A DNA stretch of 64,000 bases, taken from assembly GCF_004345425.1 (NCBI RefSeq), contig NZ_SLVP01000003.1, forward strand, positions 33,876-97,875, written 5' to 3'. The stretch comes from Paenibacillus sp. BK033. GTDB lineage: Bacteria; Bacillota; Bacilli; Paenibacillales; Paenibacillaceae. The first letter of the stretch is position 1. Each line of letters begins with the position of its first letter. Shown here in pieces: positions 7,872 through 17,953 of this stretch. Below the pieces are notes generated by a model. The model worked only from the letters and a program-made list of their open reading frames with translations, did not search any database and was not told the DNA's origin. The position numbers and the translations under genes were made by a program.

Positions 7872-9596
7872 CTACACTTTAAATTTGCCGACAAGTAACT
7901 TCAATTCGATCGACGTATGGCTTAACAGCTGAGCAGACGCATAGATTTGCTGGATTCCCGCATATTGCTCCTCCACATGGGCGGAAACATCCTGCGCGCC
8001 TGCTGACGCTTCCTTGGCAACCTCGCGGATTTGCAGCATCGATTGAGCTGCGTTGTCCGCTTCCCCCGCTGTCGCTTCGGATATAACGGCAATCTGCTCG
8101 ATCTGTCTGGCCATTTCGGCAACAGCCGCTGCAATACGCTCAAAGGAAAGTCCTGCCTCAGCAACGACCCGCGTTCCCGCCTGAACGGCATCGGCGCTTC
8201 CTCTGGTTGAGGCGACAACATCCCCCGTTTCTGTCCGGATGCTTGCGATAAGCTCCGCTATTTCCTGTGCAGCGCTTGCCGTCTGCGACGACAGCTGACG
8301 GATTTCGTTCGCAACAACGGTAAAACCCCGGCCGGCAGCGCCTGCTCGTGCCGCTTCAATAGAAGCATTCAAGGATAATAAGTTCGTCTGCCGCGCAATG
8401 CCTGCGATTAGCTCGATAGCAAGCTGGATTTTTTCAGAGCGTTCTCCAAGCTTCTGGACAGATCCCGTTAAAATACCCATGGTACTTGAAATGGCGCTCA
8501 TTTGCCGGACAGCGGCATTCATTGCCGTACTCCCCTGCAACGCAGCCTCTTGCGCCGCTGCCGTCTTTTCTCGGGCAACACCAACGACCCCTTCCATCCG
8601 CGACATCGAACCCGACATGGCTTCGATTCGGACAGTACTGCGGTCTATGCTGTCGGCCTGCCGCTCGGTACCATGCGCGATTTCCTGAACGATAGTCGTA
8701 ATTTGCTCGGAAGCCGACCGCAAATGTCCGGATCCAATGTTCGTCTGGTTCGCAGCTTCTGCCATTTGACTGGCATGTTTGCTCACCTCGGCTATCATGT
8801 TTCTCAAATGAAGATTCATGGTATGAAAAGCGGCCGCAAGATCGCCAAGCTCATCCCGCTTGTGCACATGCACGGTTTCGCCAGTCAAATCATATGCTGC
8901 TATTTGCTCTGCGGCTTTAACCAGGCGACGAGTCGGCTTTACAATGGATTGCGATAGAAAATAGCCAATCAGCACAGACAACAGAAGCGCCGCAGAACTT
9001 CCGGCAAGCAGGATCCGTGACAGCTGCGTCACCTGATCTGCATTAGCTGCCAATTTGCCCTCCATCGCCTTATTTTGCCCATTTTGAATTGTATTTGCAG
9101 TGACAGACAGCTGCTCTGACACCTGGATCGCCCACATCTTCGCTTCAGCTTGCGCAAGATTCGGGCGGTTGTCATGCATATATCCCGTTACTTTGCTTAC
9201 CAGCCTCTTGAAGGTTTGGTTTGATTCATCCATGGCGGCGATCGAGCTGTCATCTTCGGCCAATAAACCTTCCAGCCGCTTAATTGTCGCTTCCAGATCT
9301 CCGTTTGTTCTCAACAACAGCTCTTCCAACTCACCGGAAGGCTCCAACAGATAATGAAATAACATCCCTTTCTGCTGCTCCGTCAAAGTTTCGATAGCCG
9401 CGGCCTGCTCCGCAATTTTCGTGTTCGTATGAATGATGGAGGAAGCCGACCGGTCGATTTGGTGAAGAAAAATATAAGCGGTGACGCTGACTGCCCCTAC
9501 CAGTACGGCCACCCCGATAAAGGCAGCCATCATTTTTTGTCTGATTGCAATTCGGACGGCTGTTCTCTTTTTAATAGCCGCTGCCAGTTGTTTCAT
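7872..9596 (-). CDS. Methyl-accepting chemotaxis protein (4HB sensor, HAMP, signalling domain)
   Basis: A 574-residue chemoreceptor. Membrane segments at about 23-44 and 198-218 bracket a helical periplasmic-side domain of the four-helix-bundle type (about 45-195, rich in EQ, LEEL and KRLEGL heptads). A HAMP domain follows ([21 protein letters not shown]). The long coiled-coil signalling domain carries the conserved hairpin tip [21 protein letters not shown] that contacts CheA/CheW. It sits alone between the AI-2E family gene and the PRC-barrel cluster, so it breaks the gene order seen in B. subtilis and looks like an insertion. A terminator and a second hairpin at 9695-9740 isolate it from the upstream genes. 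The ligand is unknown. Confidence 0.93.
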   Translation of the reverse strand: MKQLAAAIKKRTAVRIAIRQKMMAAFIGVAVLVGAVSVTAYIFLHQIDRSASSIIHTNTKIAEQAAAIETLTEQQKGMLFHYLLEPSGELEELLLRTNGDLEATIKRLEGLLAEDDSSIAAMDESNQTFKRLVSKVTGYMHDNRPNLAQAEAKMWAIQVSEQLSVTANTIQNGQNKAMEGKLAANADQVTQLSRILLAGSSAALLLSVLIGYFLSQSIVKPTRRLVKAAEQIAAYDLTGETVHVHKRDELGDLAAAFHTMNLHLRNMIAEVSKHASQMAEAANQTNIGSGHLRSASEQITTIVQEIAHGTERQADSIDRSTVRIEAMSGSMSRMEGVVGVAREKTAAAQEAALQGSTAMNAAVRQMSAISSTMGILTGSVQKLGERSEKIQLAIELIAGIARQTNLLSLNASIEAARAGAAGRGFTVVANEIRQLSSQTASAAQEIAELIASIRTETGDVVASTRGSADAVQAGTRVVAEAGLSFERIAAAVAEMARQIEQIAVISEATAGEADNAAQSMLQIREVAKEASAGAQDVSAHVEEQYAGIQQIYASAQLLSHTSIELKLLVGKFKV

Positions 9597-9694
9597 GCGA
9601 AGTTCCCCCGTTATACGTAGAATGTACTAAGATTATCGTTCGTCCTGCTCCGCATGAACATATAAATTTCTGATGATTTCCTATACGATTCTCC

Positions 9695-9740
9695 TGTGCT
9701 TCATCCAAGCACAGCAAAAAGGACGGCCCATAGCCGTCCT
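9695..9740 (-). terminator. Double hairpin terminator after the zinc-ribbon gene
   Basis: AGGACGGC pairs with GCCGTCCT (9720-9740) and is followed on the minus strand by TTTTT (9716-9720). A second perfect 8-bp hairpin, CTGTGCTT with AAGCACAG, lies at 9695-9714. Confidence 0.85.
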
Positions 9741-9767
9741 GAAGTCGTCACCTGATCTATAGAGCCG

Positions 9768-9965
9768 CTAATTGATTTGAATTTGCGGCATTTCCTCTTC
9801 AAAGAACAAATCGTCGAGCGAACTCAGCGTTCCATCCTCTTCCACTTGATAGACCGACATTTTCTCACCGTTCACTGTCAGCTCTATGAAGCAGCCCCAG
9901 CAGTAGAACTGATGGGAACCGATTTTACCAATATCCTTTGAATTGCAGTTGGGACATCTCATCAT
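9768..9965 (-). CDS. Small zinc-ribbon protein
   Basis: A 65-residue protein. The N-terminal half is a four-cysteine zinc ribbon: C4-x2-C7 (CPNC) and C22-x2-C25 (CWGC), separated by a short strand pair. The C-terminal half is acidic (SSLDDLFFEEEMPQ). No catalytic residues are visible; a role in binding nucleic acid or protein is an inference from the fold. It begins three bases after the PRC-barrel gene stops and is followed by a strong terminator, so the two are one operon. The start is at the first of two ATGs, behind a GGGAG site. Confidence 0.75.
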   Translation of the reverse strand: MMRCPNCNSKDIGKIGSHQFYCWGCFIELTVNGEKMSVYQVEEDGTLSSLDDLFFEEEMPQIQIN

Positions 9966-9968
9966 CTT

Positions 9969-10514
9969 TCATTTCTCCCTATTTATCGAATTGGAAGCTG
10001 CGACAGGCTCCAATTCCGCTTCACTGACAGCAGGAACGATAATCGCGTCTTCCCCGAGCAGCACGGCATCCGGATCCTCCGGGGCCTTCAGCCATTTGCG
10101 CCCTTCCATCAGATCAGATATAAAGCCATCCGTAAGCTCATAGCCTACTATTTGTGTACCCTGAAACGGGTAAAAATAAACATCGGACACTCGTCCGAGC
10201 TGTATTCCTTGCACCGTTATCATAGGCAAGTCCTTCAGCTTCACGACGCCGGTCTCAAAAGAACGTCCGATCTCGGCGGCTTTAACCGGTTTTACGGCGG
10301 ATTCTCTTGATATGAGTACGGCGTCTTCGCCGCAGGTTAACACTTCCGCCCATTCGACGGCTTTAACCGATGTCGCAAACCATTTTGCGCCTTCTACTAC
10401 AAGACCGATTAACCGCCAATGTTCATCGAACCAAGCGTCTCGTACATTGCCGACATGCTTCCCGGAATGAATGACAAGCACCGGCAGCCCGATTAATTGC
10501 TGGAGTTTGATCAT
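9969..10514 (-). CDS. PRC-barrel domain protein (YrrD-like)
   Basis: A 181-residue soluble protein made of two PRC-barrel repeats. The first spans about residues 3-75 (QQLIGLPVLVIHSGKHVGNVRDAWFDEHWRLIGLVVEG) and the second about 85-160 (LPMITVQGIQLGRVSDVYFYPFQGTQIVGYEL). PRC-barrels occur in the ribosome-maturation factor RimM and in photosynthetic reaction centres, and usually mediate protein or RNA contacts. B. subtilis yrrD is a similar protein in the same neighbourhood. The ATG at 10514 is chosen because GAGG lies six bases upstream; the earlier ATG at 10526 abuts its own AGGAGG. It lies between cysteine desulfurase and the zinc-ribbon gene on the same strand. Confidence 0.82.
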   Translation of the reverse strand: MIKLQQLIGLPVLVIHSGKHVGNVRDAWFDEHWRLIGLVVEGAKWFATSVKAVEWAEVLTCGEDAVLISRESAVKPVKAAEIGRSFETGVVKLKDLPMITVQGIQLGRVSDVYFYPFQGTQIVGYELTDGFISDLMEGRKWLKAPEDPDAVLLGEDAIIVPAVSEAELEPVAASNSINREK

Positions 10515-10531
10515 GGCGTGCCTCATGCCTC

Positions 10532-11689
10532 CTACTGATTGGTACGGATCCGCTCCACGATTGTCGCGATTTTGCGTGCAGCGTCTTCCAGTTCCTCCAC
10601 AGTATTCCCCAAACCAAAGCTGAATCGTACAGCTGAATTCAAACGTTCCTCCGAAAGGTTCATTGCCTTCAGCACATGCGATCTTTCAAGCGAACCCGAC
10701 GTGCAGGCAGAACCGCTTGCCGCGGCAATGCCTTCCATGTCCAGGTTCATCAGCATCGTCTCCGTATCAATTCCGATAAAGCTTATATTTACGATGTTCG
10801 GAAGATGATGCTCCGCATTCCCGTTAATAACGATCTCCGCTTTTCCGGATAGCGCAGCCTTCAGCTTGTCTACCCATTCTGTACGAAGCTTGTCCAGGAA
10901 AAGTTTCTTGCCGCCGAGATTGTTCACACAAATTTCAACAGCTTTAGCGAAACCGGCAATGCCGGCGACATTCTCCGTCCCCGGTCTCCGCTTTCGCTCC
11001 TGCGATCCACCGTGCGCGATCGGCTCAAACGGCGTGCCGTTTGCCAAGTATAAAGCGCCTACGCCCTGCGGCCCGTTTATTTTATGCGCGGAAAAGCTCA
11101 TCAAATCAACCGGCAGCTCGGACAGCCGGTAGGCAGCCGTGCCAAAGGCTTGGACAGCATCCACATGGAACAGTATGCCGTGAGCATGAGCCAGTTCGCC
11201 AATCTCTTCGATTGGCTGCAAAGTGCCGACTTCATTGTTGCCGTGCATAATGCTGATAAGCCCCGTTGCGGGCTGAATCGCTGCGGCAATATCATCTACG
11301 GAGACTCGTCCCGTCTGATCTACCGGAACGTAAGTCACTTCGTAACCTGCCTCGGCCAAGGCTTCGCAGGTATGCAGAACGGCATGATGCTCCGCGCTTG
11401 ATGTAATGATATGGGTTTTGCCCCTCGTTCTCATCGCCGCTGCGGCGCCGATAATAGCCGCATTGTCGCTTTCCGTTCCGCCGGAGGTGAAGATCAGCTC
11501 GGACGGCTTGCATCCAAGCGCGGCCGCGATCAAATCGCGCGACCGGTTCACCCTCTGCTTCGCCGCGCGCCCGAAGGCATGCATGCTGGACGGATTGCCG
11601 CCGGCTCCCGTCATCACTTCCAGCATCGCTGCCGCTACTTCCGGATGCATCGGCGTTGTTGCCGCGTGGTCAAAATAATACTTTTGCAT
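10532..11689 (-). CDS. Cysteine desulfurase (IscS/NifS family, YrvO-like)
   Basis: A PLP enzyme of 385 residues that converts cysteine to alanine and passes persulfide sulfur to acceptors. The PLP-binding lysine is K203 in SFSAHKINGPQG, and the active-site cysteine is C329 in ASGSACTSGSLERSHVL. The motifs DHAATTP (7-13), TSGGTESDN (68-76) and HVDAVQAFG (175-183) are typical of group I desulfurases. The next gene upstream encodes CymR, and mnmA lies divergently beyond it. B. subtilis YrvO feeds sulfur to MnmA for 2-thiouridine in tRNA, and that is the likely job here. The GAGGG site is six bases from ATG. Confidence 0.95.
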   Translation of the reverse strand: MQKYYFDHAATTPMHPEVAAAMLEVMTGAGGNPSSMHAFGRAAKQRVNRSRDLIAAALGCKPSELIFTSGGTESDNAAIIGAAAAMRTRGKTHIITSSAEHHAVLHTCEALAEAGYEVTYVPVDQTGRVSVDDIAAAIQPATGLISIMHGNNEVGTLQPIEEIGELAHAHGILFHVDAVQAFGTAAYRLSELPVDLMSFSAHKINGPQGVGALYLANGTPFEPIAHGGSQERKRRPGTENVAGIAGFAKAVEICVNNLGGKKLFLDKLRTEWVDKLKAALSGKAEIVINGNAEHHLPNIVNISFIGIDTETMLMNLDMEGIAAASGSACTSGSLERSHVLKAMNLSEERLNSAVRFSFGLGNTVEELEDAARKIATIVERIRTNQ

Positions 11690-11701
11690 ACGAATCCCTC
11701 A

Positions 11702-12121
11702 TTAAATATAGAACATATAACTGTCTGCAACGCCCGCATCCTGGTAGTTCACCAGATCGGCCAGGGTTGTCGAATCAAGCACGCTGGCGATGCTGTCGCG
11801 GATGCGCAGCCACAAATCACGCTTGGCCGGATCATCCTCTTCCGTGAAATCTACCGGGGAAATCGGGCCTTCCAATATACGAATCACGTCGCCGGCCGTA
11901 ATCGTCTCCGGCTCCTTGGACAAGATATAACCGCCGTAAGCGCCGCGAATACTTTTTACAAGTCCGGCATTGCGAAGCGGTGCAACCAATTGCTCCAGGT
12001 AGTGCTCGGAAAGCTGATTGCGCTCGGCAATGCTTTTAAGTGAAATCGGACCTTCGCCGAATTTTCCCGCAAGCTCCATCATAATGGTGAGGCCGTAACG
12101 GCCTTTCGTCGATATTTTCAT
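11702..12121 (-). CDS. cymR: Rrf2 family regulator CymR (cysteine metabolism repressor)
   Basis: A 139-residue winged-helix protein. It opens with MKISTKGRYGLTIMMELAG and has the recognition region ISLKSIAERNQLSEHYLEQLVAPLRNAGLVKSIRGAYGGYIL, highly characteristic of CymR. There is no cluster-binding three-cysteine motif as in IscR, which fits CymR. In B. subtilis CymR, together with CysK, represses sulfur-uptake genes when cysteine is plentiful. It is 12 bases upstream of cysteine desulfurase on the same strand, so the pair is probably one transcript. The AGAGAGG site lies about eight bases before ATG. Confidence 0.93.
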   Translation of the reverse strand: MKISTKGRYGLTIMMELAGKFGEGPISLKSIAERNQLSEHYLEQLVAPLRNAGLVKSIRGAYGGYILSKEPETITAGDVIRILEGPISPVDFTEEDDPAKRDLWLRIRDSIASVLDSTTLADLVNYQDAGVADSYMFYI

Positions 12122-12285
12122 ATTCGGGCACCTCTCTTAAGTAGTAGTTGTTCCATTCGATAGCGCGTATGTTAGCGTGTTGTTTGTTTATAATTACGGG
12201 TATTCCCATATCATATCTATGTTAACACAACCTTTTGCGACATGCGAGAAAAGGATTGACTTTTCATGAAAAAGTTTCTCGACTA

Positions 12286-12294
12286 TGTTACAAT
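12286..12294 (+). promoter_or_regulatory. Putative extended -10 promoter for mnmA
   Basis: TGTTACAAT at 12286-12294 matches an extended -10 (TGnTAnAAT). A TTGACT at 12256-12261 is too far upstream (27 bases) to be its -35. The 248-base gap between cymR and mnmA also contains CGAGAAA and TTTCTCG inverted arms at about 12246-12282, which could be an operator. Confidence 0.4.
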
Positions 12295-12321
12295 AGTACG
12301 AAGTCCGTTCGCGGAGAGTAA

Positions 12322-13503
<1,182 letters not shown>

Positions 13504-13510
13504 ATCACGA

Positions 13511-13549
13511 AATCCCCCTTGCCGCTTGGACAAGGGGGATTTATTTTTT
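13511..13549 (+). terminator. Terminator between mnmA and the convergent CNNM gene
   Basis: AATCCCCCTTG pairs with CAAGGGGGATT around a 9-base loop, followed by TATTTTTT. It overlaps the end of the convergent gene at 13552. Confidence 0.9.
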
Positions 13550-13551
13550 CC

Positions 13552-14952
13552 TCATGAGTGTCCCTCCGCCATATCTTCCTGCCCCGGTTTCCCTTTCCAA
13601 TTGCCCTGCTTTGCTCCGGTGGTCAATTTCAGCACCAGAACGCGGGAAATCCGCAAATGATCCGTTTCCTCGATAATAAACGCATATTCGCCGCCATTAT
13701 CTATCCGCTGACCGCTTGTAGGCGGAATCTCGATCTGGGAATACATCCAGCCGCCGATCGTATCGTAATTGTCGCTTTCGATATCCATGCCGAAATAACT
13801 GTTCACTTCCTCGATCAGCATCATTCCGCTGATCGAGTAGACGGAATCGTCCCGCTTCTCGATCTCCGCCCGCTCTTCGTCGAATTCATCCTGAATCTCT
13901 CCCACGATCTCTTCCATGATGTCTTCCAGCGTAACAAGACCGGATGTCCCCCCGTATTCATCGATGAGAATGGCGATTTGCGCTTTCCTCTTCTGCATCA
14001 GAATGAGCAGATTGCTGATTTGCATCGAATCGGGAACCGTAGTCATCGCCCGCGTAATCTGACGGATATCGGTCAGGCTATGCGTCGTGTCCTTCAGCAA
14101 ATCTTTTATATGAACGAATCCGATAATATTATCCTTGTCATGGTCGCAGACGGGATATCTCGTATGCATCTCGTTTAACGCGATAGCCTTGTTGTCCTCC
14201 AATGACAGATGGACGTACAGGCAGACCATCTCCGTGCGCGGAATCATAATCTCGCGGGCATTGGTCTCGGCAAATTCGAATATATTATCCACCAGCGTCA
14301 GTTCCGTATTGTTGATCAATCCGCTCTTATGGCTCTCTTGCATGAGAATGCGGATCTCTTCCTCCGTATGGGCGGAATGCTGCTCGGATGCCGGTTCGAT
14401 GCCGAACCGCTTCAGGAGCTGGTTCGCAAGACCGTTTAATACCCAGATAAACGGATACATCAGCTTGTGGAACAGGACAAGAGGCGTTGCGGTAAGCAGG
14501 GTAACGCTTTCCGCTTTGCGAATGGCCAATGTTTTGGGGGCGAGTTCACCGAGGACAATATGGAGAATGGTAATAAACATAAAGGAGATAATGAAGGAAA
14601 TCGAATGAATCCAAACCGGATTGCCCCAGCCAAGCGCGAGAAACCACGGCTCGATCAAATCCTTGATCGCCGGTTCCCCTATCCAGCCAAGGCCAAGCGA
14701 AGCCAGCGTAATCCCAAGCTGGCACGCAGACAAATAAGCATCGAGATTGCTCGTCAACTGCGAGGCAAGCTTCGCCCGCATATGTCCCTCGGCCGCCAGC
14801 GTTTCAATCCGGGTACCCCGAACCTTGACCATGGCGAATTCCGCGGCAACAAACAGACCGTTCATAAACACCAGAAAAACGATAAGAACCAGCTGCATAA
14901 CCATCGGAAGCGGATCACTCAATACAGTCCCCTGCAGCCGTGCGACCTGCAC
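13552..14952 (-). CDS. CNNM/CorC family membrane protein (HlyC/CorC transporter)
   Basis: A 466-residue protein with a DUF21/CNNM transmembrane domain (about residues 15-210: MVMQLVLIVFLVFMNGLF, LASLGLGWIGEPAI, LHIVLGELAPKTLAI). Two CBS domains follow (about 220-345), then a CorC_HlyC domain with the EEIVGEIQDEFDEE link and GGWMYSQIEIPP. Members are Mg2+/Co2+ efflux proteins (B. subtilis MpfA, E. coli CorC), with CBS domains binding ATP-Mg. Mg2+ efflux is the best guess. Translation starts at GTG (complement of 14950-14952), 13 bases after AAGGAGG; no better in-frame start is closer. Convergent with mnmA. Confidence 0.9.
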   Translation of the reverse strand: MQVARLQGTVLSDPLPMVMQLVLIVFLVFMNGLFVAAEFAMVKVRGTRIETLAAEGHMRAKLASQLTSNLDAYLSACQLGITLASLGLGWIGEPAIKDLIEPWFLALGWGNPVWIHSISFIISFMFITILHIVLGELAPKTLAIRKAESVTLLTATPLVLFHKLMYPFIWVLNGLANQLLKRFGIEPASEQHSAHTEEEIRILMQESHKSGLINNTELTLVDNIFEFAETNAREIMIPRTEMVCLYVHLSLEDNKAIALNEMHTRYPVCDHDKDNIIGFVHIKDLLKDTTHSLTDIRQITRAMTTVPDSMQISNLLILMQKRKAQIAILIDEYGGTSGLVTLEDIMEEIVGEIQDEFDEERAEIEKRDDSVYSISGMMLIEEVNSYFGMDIESDNYDTIGGWMYSQIEIPPTSGQRIDNGGEYAFIIEETDHLRISRVLVLKLTTGAKQGNWKGKPGQEDMAEGHS

Positions 14953-15101
14953 AGCAGCAGGTGCACCTCCTTCGAGAAGGGAATTTGCGATTCTGTAAAG
15001 ATACGGTAATTTAAGTTTATTCCGCGCAAACCTTGCATTATGACGATTTATTGCCTTCGAATATTGTTCAAAAAGGCGAAGCCGAAACGAATGTCCGATC
15101 T

Positions 15102-15109
15102 GTTATAAT
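15102..15109 (+). promoter_or_regulatory. Extended -10 promoter of copC-copD
   Basis: TGTTATAAT at 15101-15109 is a perfect extended -10 sequence, 39 bases before the ATG. No good -35 hexamer stands at the usual distance. Confidence 0.6.
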
Positions 15110-15147
15110 GACATCAATTAATCCAATACACAAAGGGGAATGTCCTA

Positions 15148-15762
15148 ATGAAACGTATCCTTTTTATCTGCTTGGCCGCCTTGTTCTTGCTGCCGGGCAT
15201 CGCGATGGCCCATTCCAAAATCACCGTATCCACCCCTGCCAAGGAGGAGACCGTTACCGTTTCCCCTGCCGAGATTTCAATGACCTTTAACACCGATATC
15301 GAGAAGCTGAGCCAATTCAAGCTGCTCGATGAATCCGGCAAGCAGGTTCCGACCGGGGATATTGCGGTACATAAAGCGACAATGAGCGGTTCGGTGACCG
15401 AGCCTCTGAAGAATGGCGCCTACACGGTAAAATGGACGATTATCGGCGCTGACGGTCATGCGGTTGACGGTGAATACGCCTTTACGGTTAATGCTCCGGA
15501 AGCTACGCCTTCTCCATCGCCGGAAGCCACGGCAACCCCGGCAGAGACGTCTTCTTCTCCAAGCGCCGAAGTTACCGAGGCACCCGATGCAAGCGCATCC
15601 GCGGATGGCAACGTCTCCGAGGAACCCGCTCCCGCAGCTCCGGCAGAGGACACAAAGGCTGAATCCGGGAATGACAATGGCGTTAACACCGTGATCTGGG
15701 TTATTGCCGGCGTTATTGTGGCTGCCGCCGTCGTTATCGTGATCCGGAGGAACCGCAAATGA
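15148..15762 (+). CDS. CopC domain protein, membrane-anchored copper carrier
   Basis: A 204-residue exported protein. A signal peptide (residues 1-21, ending GIAMA) would leave His22 as the new N-terminus, the usual first copper ligand of CopC. The CopC beta-barrel spans about 22-115 and ends with TIIGADGHAVDGEYAFTV, where the Asp-Gly-His matches the other Cu(II) ligands. A Pro/Ser/Ala/Glu-rich linker (about 118-175) leads to a C-terminal membrane segment (VIWVIAGVIVAAAVVIVI) with a basic stop. So the protein is tethered outside the membrane. The stop overlaps the start of copD (ATGA). In B. subtilis YcnJ the CopC and CopD parts are one polypeptide; here they are two genes. Confidence 0.9.
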   Translation: MKRILFICLAALFLLPGIAMAHSKITVSTPAKEETVTVSPAEISMTFNTDIEKLSQFKLLDESGKQVPTGDIAVHKATMSGSVTEPLKNGAYTVKWTIIGADGHAVDGEYAFTVNAPEATPSPSPEATATPAETSSSPSAEVTEAPDASASADGNVSEEPAPAAPAEDTKAESGNDNGVNTVIWVIAGVIVAAAVVIVIRRNRK

Positions 15763-16844
15763 GTTATGTCAGCGAGGCTCTTCTCTATGTCTGCTTCGCC
15801 GTTCTGACCGGAACGTTTATACTGCGGGTTGTCCCGGAGCATAGACGCCCGGACATACATACGCCGAACTGGCTTCTCCTCGTTTGCGCGCTTGCGATTC
15901 CGGTACTCGAATACGTGCCTATTCACGATTCTGCGGTGCTGTTTGCCAAGGATACGGACGTGACCTACGGTGAAATGGTGAAGAGCATCCTCTTGGAGCT
16001 GAACAACGGCAAAGCCTGGATCTGGTCGGCTGTCGCTTCCGTGGGCCTTGCTTTCCTGCTTGGACTACCTTCCTTCCGGAACGATAAGCATATGCCGAAG
16101 GTCGGCTTGTTCATTATGTTCCTGCTCATTCTCTGGCTTGGTTATGCCAGCCATGCGACTTCGCTTTACGGCACCAAGGGCTGGCTGGTTCACTCCGCCC
16201 ATTTCCTTGCCGTAACCGTGTGGATCGGCGTCTTGTTGATTGCCAGCTGGTTCTCCGCGAGCAGCCGCAACTGGGAGGCTTTCCTGGCCTGGTTCTCGCC
16301 GCTTGCGATCGGCTGCATGCTGATCACCTTTATCGCCGGCATTACGCTCATGACTTTTACGACGCCGCAGTATGTCAATTCGTGGATGCTGCCTTACGGT
16401 CAGATGCTTCTGCTGAAGCATTTGCTCCTTGCGCCGCTGCTTTTATTTGCCTACACGAACGGCTTCGGCTACCGGAACAAGCTTAAGGAGAACAGCAACT
16501 TCAATCCACTTCCGTGGCTCAAAGCGGAGAGCGTCATCGCCTTGCTGCTCTTTATCGTCACCGGAGTGCTGGGGCAGCAGACGCCTCCCCATAACGTGAA
16601 GGAAACGCTGCAATCGGTATCGCCTTCCAAGCTGTTCAGGGCGGTCTACAACGGGCATTTCAGTCCGGATTTGTCTTTGAAGCTTTCGATCGGGCTGGAC
16701 AGCATTCTCATGCTTGCCGCGGCTCTCGTCATGATCTACGGACTTATTCAGATGTACAAAGAAAACAAAATTTTGCCGGCCTTTATTATGGGACTGCTCA
16801 CTACGGCATTTGGATACTTTGCTTTGATGTTCGGTATTGGATAA
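15759..16844 (+). CDS. CopD family copper import/resistance membrane protein
   Basis: A 361-residue polytopic membrane protein with eight or nine hydrophobic segments and the CopD domain in its second half. Conserved features are the HSAHFLAVTVWIGVLLIASW stretch at about 145-165 with its His pair, and LLKHLLLAPLLLFAYTNGF at about 215-233. The N-terminal segment matches the YcnJ membrane core. CopD takes copper delivered by CopC across the membrane; direction in Gram-positives is thought to be uptake. It overlaps copC by four bases, so the two are co-translated. The operon ends at the terminator 16854-16889. Confidence 0.88.
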   Translation: MSYVSEALLYVCFAVLTGTFILRVVPEHRRPDIHTPNWLLLVCALAIPVLEYVPIHDSAVLFAKDTDVTYGEMVKSILLELNNGKAWIWSAVASVGLAFLLGLPSFRNDKHMPKVGLFIMFLLILWLGYASHATSLYGTKGWLVHSAHFLAVTVWIGVLLIASWFSASSRNWEAFLAWFSPLAIGCMLITFIAGITLMTFTTPQYVNSWMLPYGQMLLLKHLLLAPLLLFAYTNGFGYRNKLKENSNFNPLPWLKAESVIALLLFIVTGVLGQQTPPHNVKETLQSVSPSKLFRAVYNGHFSPDLSLKLSIGLDSILMLAAALVMIYGLIQMYKENKILPAFIMGLLTTAFGYFALMFGIG

Positions 16845-16853
16845 TAATCAAAT

Positions 16854-16889
16854 AAAAGCGCCGCTTCGTCATGGAAGCGGCGCTTTTTT
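16854..16889. terminator. Bidirectional terminator between copD and the iron-binding lipoprotein gene
   Basis: AAAAGCGCCGCTTC pairs with GAAGCGGCGCTTTTT around a 6-base loop, with A and T tracts on both sides. It serves the two convergent genes. Confidence 0.9.
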
Positions 16890-16895
16890 AATCTA

Positions 16896-17912
16896 TTATT
16901 TTGCAAGCTTGATGCCATAATTTTCAGCAAGCTGGTCCAGCATCAGATTAGCAGCTTTGATGCCGCCCGCCGTATTCCAGATCGCGTCGTCTACCCGGTA
17001 GGCATGGCCTGCTTTCACCGCGCTGAGACCTTTCCAGATCGGATCGTTCGTCCACTCCTGCTCTTGAGCGGAGCCCTTGCCGTCACCCGTATCGTAAGTG
17101 AAGTAGAAGATTCGGTCCGCATCCGTTTCCGGCAAACGTTCCTTCGTGATTTCGTCGGCAAACGTTTCCTTCGAATTCAGCGTCATCTCGTTGCGTGTCA
17201 GGCCAATCTGCGCCGCGATGACACCGGAGAAGGTGTCAGTGTGATAGACACGCGTTTTTCCGCCCATAAAGCGGACAAACGATACGGTTTCCTTCAATTT
17301 GTCTCCGGCTTGCGCTTTGAAATCCTCAATGCGGGCGTCAAAGTCGGCAAGCAGCTTGTTGCCTTCTTCGGTTTTGCCAAGCGCTTCCGCATACAGCTTG
17401 AAGTTATCCTTCCAGGCGCCGCGAAGCGTTTCGGCCTCCACCGTTGGCGCGATAGCTTTCAGCTGTTCGTAGATTTCCTCATGTCTCATTTTGTTCGCAA
17501 TAATGAGATCCGGCTGAAGTCCGGCGATAAGCTCCAGATTCGGCTGGCCTTCTTCGCCTACTACCTCCACGCCTTCCATGTCCGCCGCGATATGGTCGTA
17601 CCACGGGTTGCCCGTGAAGGATTTGACAGCGCCAACCGGCTTCACGCCAAGCGCCAATACGGCTTCCGTCCCTTCATTCGTCAGAACAACAACCCGCTTC
17701 GGCGTGCCTTTAATCTCGGTTTCTCCCATGGCGTGCTTCACGATGCGGGTCTCGTTCGAAGCTGCCTGCTCCGAATTCCCTGCTTGATTATTGGTTGTTT
17801 CTGTTCCTGAATTATTATTCAAATTCGATCCGCAGCCTGCTGCCAGAACAGCGATAATCATTGTGCAAAGCGTCAGCCAAATTATTTTCTTTCCGTTGAA
17901 ACGGTTCTTCAT
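16896..17912 (-). CDS. Iron-siderophore ABC transporter substrate-binding lipoprotein
   Basis: A 338-residue lipoprotein of the FecB/FhuD class III binding-protein family. The signal peptide ends in the lipobox LAAGC, so Cys27 should be lipid-modified. A Asn/Thr/Gln-rich tether precedes the mature domain. KRVVVLTNEGTEAVLALGVKPVGA and the PDLIIANKMRHEEIYEQLKAIAP block are typical of this family. The two lobes are joined by a long helix at about residues 175-205. It is divergent from two FecCD permeases and an ATPase, which together form one importer. Two Fur-box-like sequences (17932 and 17991) lie in the shared promoter region. Start ATG at 17912, GGGAGG seven to eight bases upstream. Confidence 0.93.
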   Translation of the reverse strand: MKNRFNGKKIIWLTLCTMIIAVLAAGCGSNLNNNSGTETTNNQAGNSEQAASNETRIVKHAMGETEIKGTPKRVVVLTNEGTEAVLALGVKPVGAVKSFTGNPWYDHIAADMEGVEVVGEEGQPNLELIAGLQPDLIIANKMRHEEIYEQLKAIAPTVEAETLRGAWKDNFKLYAEALGKTEEGNKLLADFDARIEDFKAQAGDKLKETVSFVRFMGGKTRVYHTDTFSGVIAAQIGLTRNEMTLNSKETFADEITKERLPETDADRIFYFTYDTGDGKGSAQEQEWTNDPIWKGLSAVKAGHAYRVDDAIWNTAGGIKAANLMLDQLAENYGIKLAK

Positions 17913-17931
17913 GCGAATAAGTGCCTCCCGA

Positions 17932-17946
17932 TGATAATATTTCTCA
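17932..17946. promoter_or_regulatory. Fur box 2 (lipoprotein side)
   Basis: TGATAATATTTCTCA agrees with the 7-1-7 consensus TGATAATnATTATCA at 12 of 14 positions. It lies between the minus-strand -10 and the ribosome site of the lipoprotein gene. Confidence 0.65.
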
Positions 17947-17953
17947 CTTGGAC

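Noticed and set aside
10539..12043. Several plus-strand frames opposite cysteine desulfurase and cymR
   Set aside because: All are antisense to well-supported genes and overlap one another.
12246..12282. CGAGAAA/TTTCTCG inverted arms upstream of mnmA considered as a CymR operator
   Set aside because: Arms are only seven bases and 23 bases apart, and do not match the CymR sites I know; kept only as a remark under the promoter.
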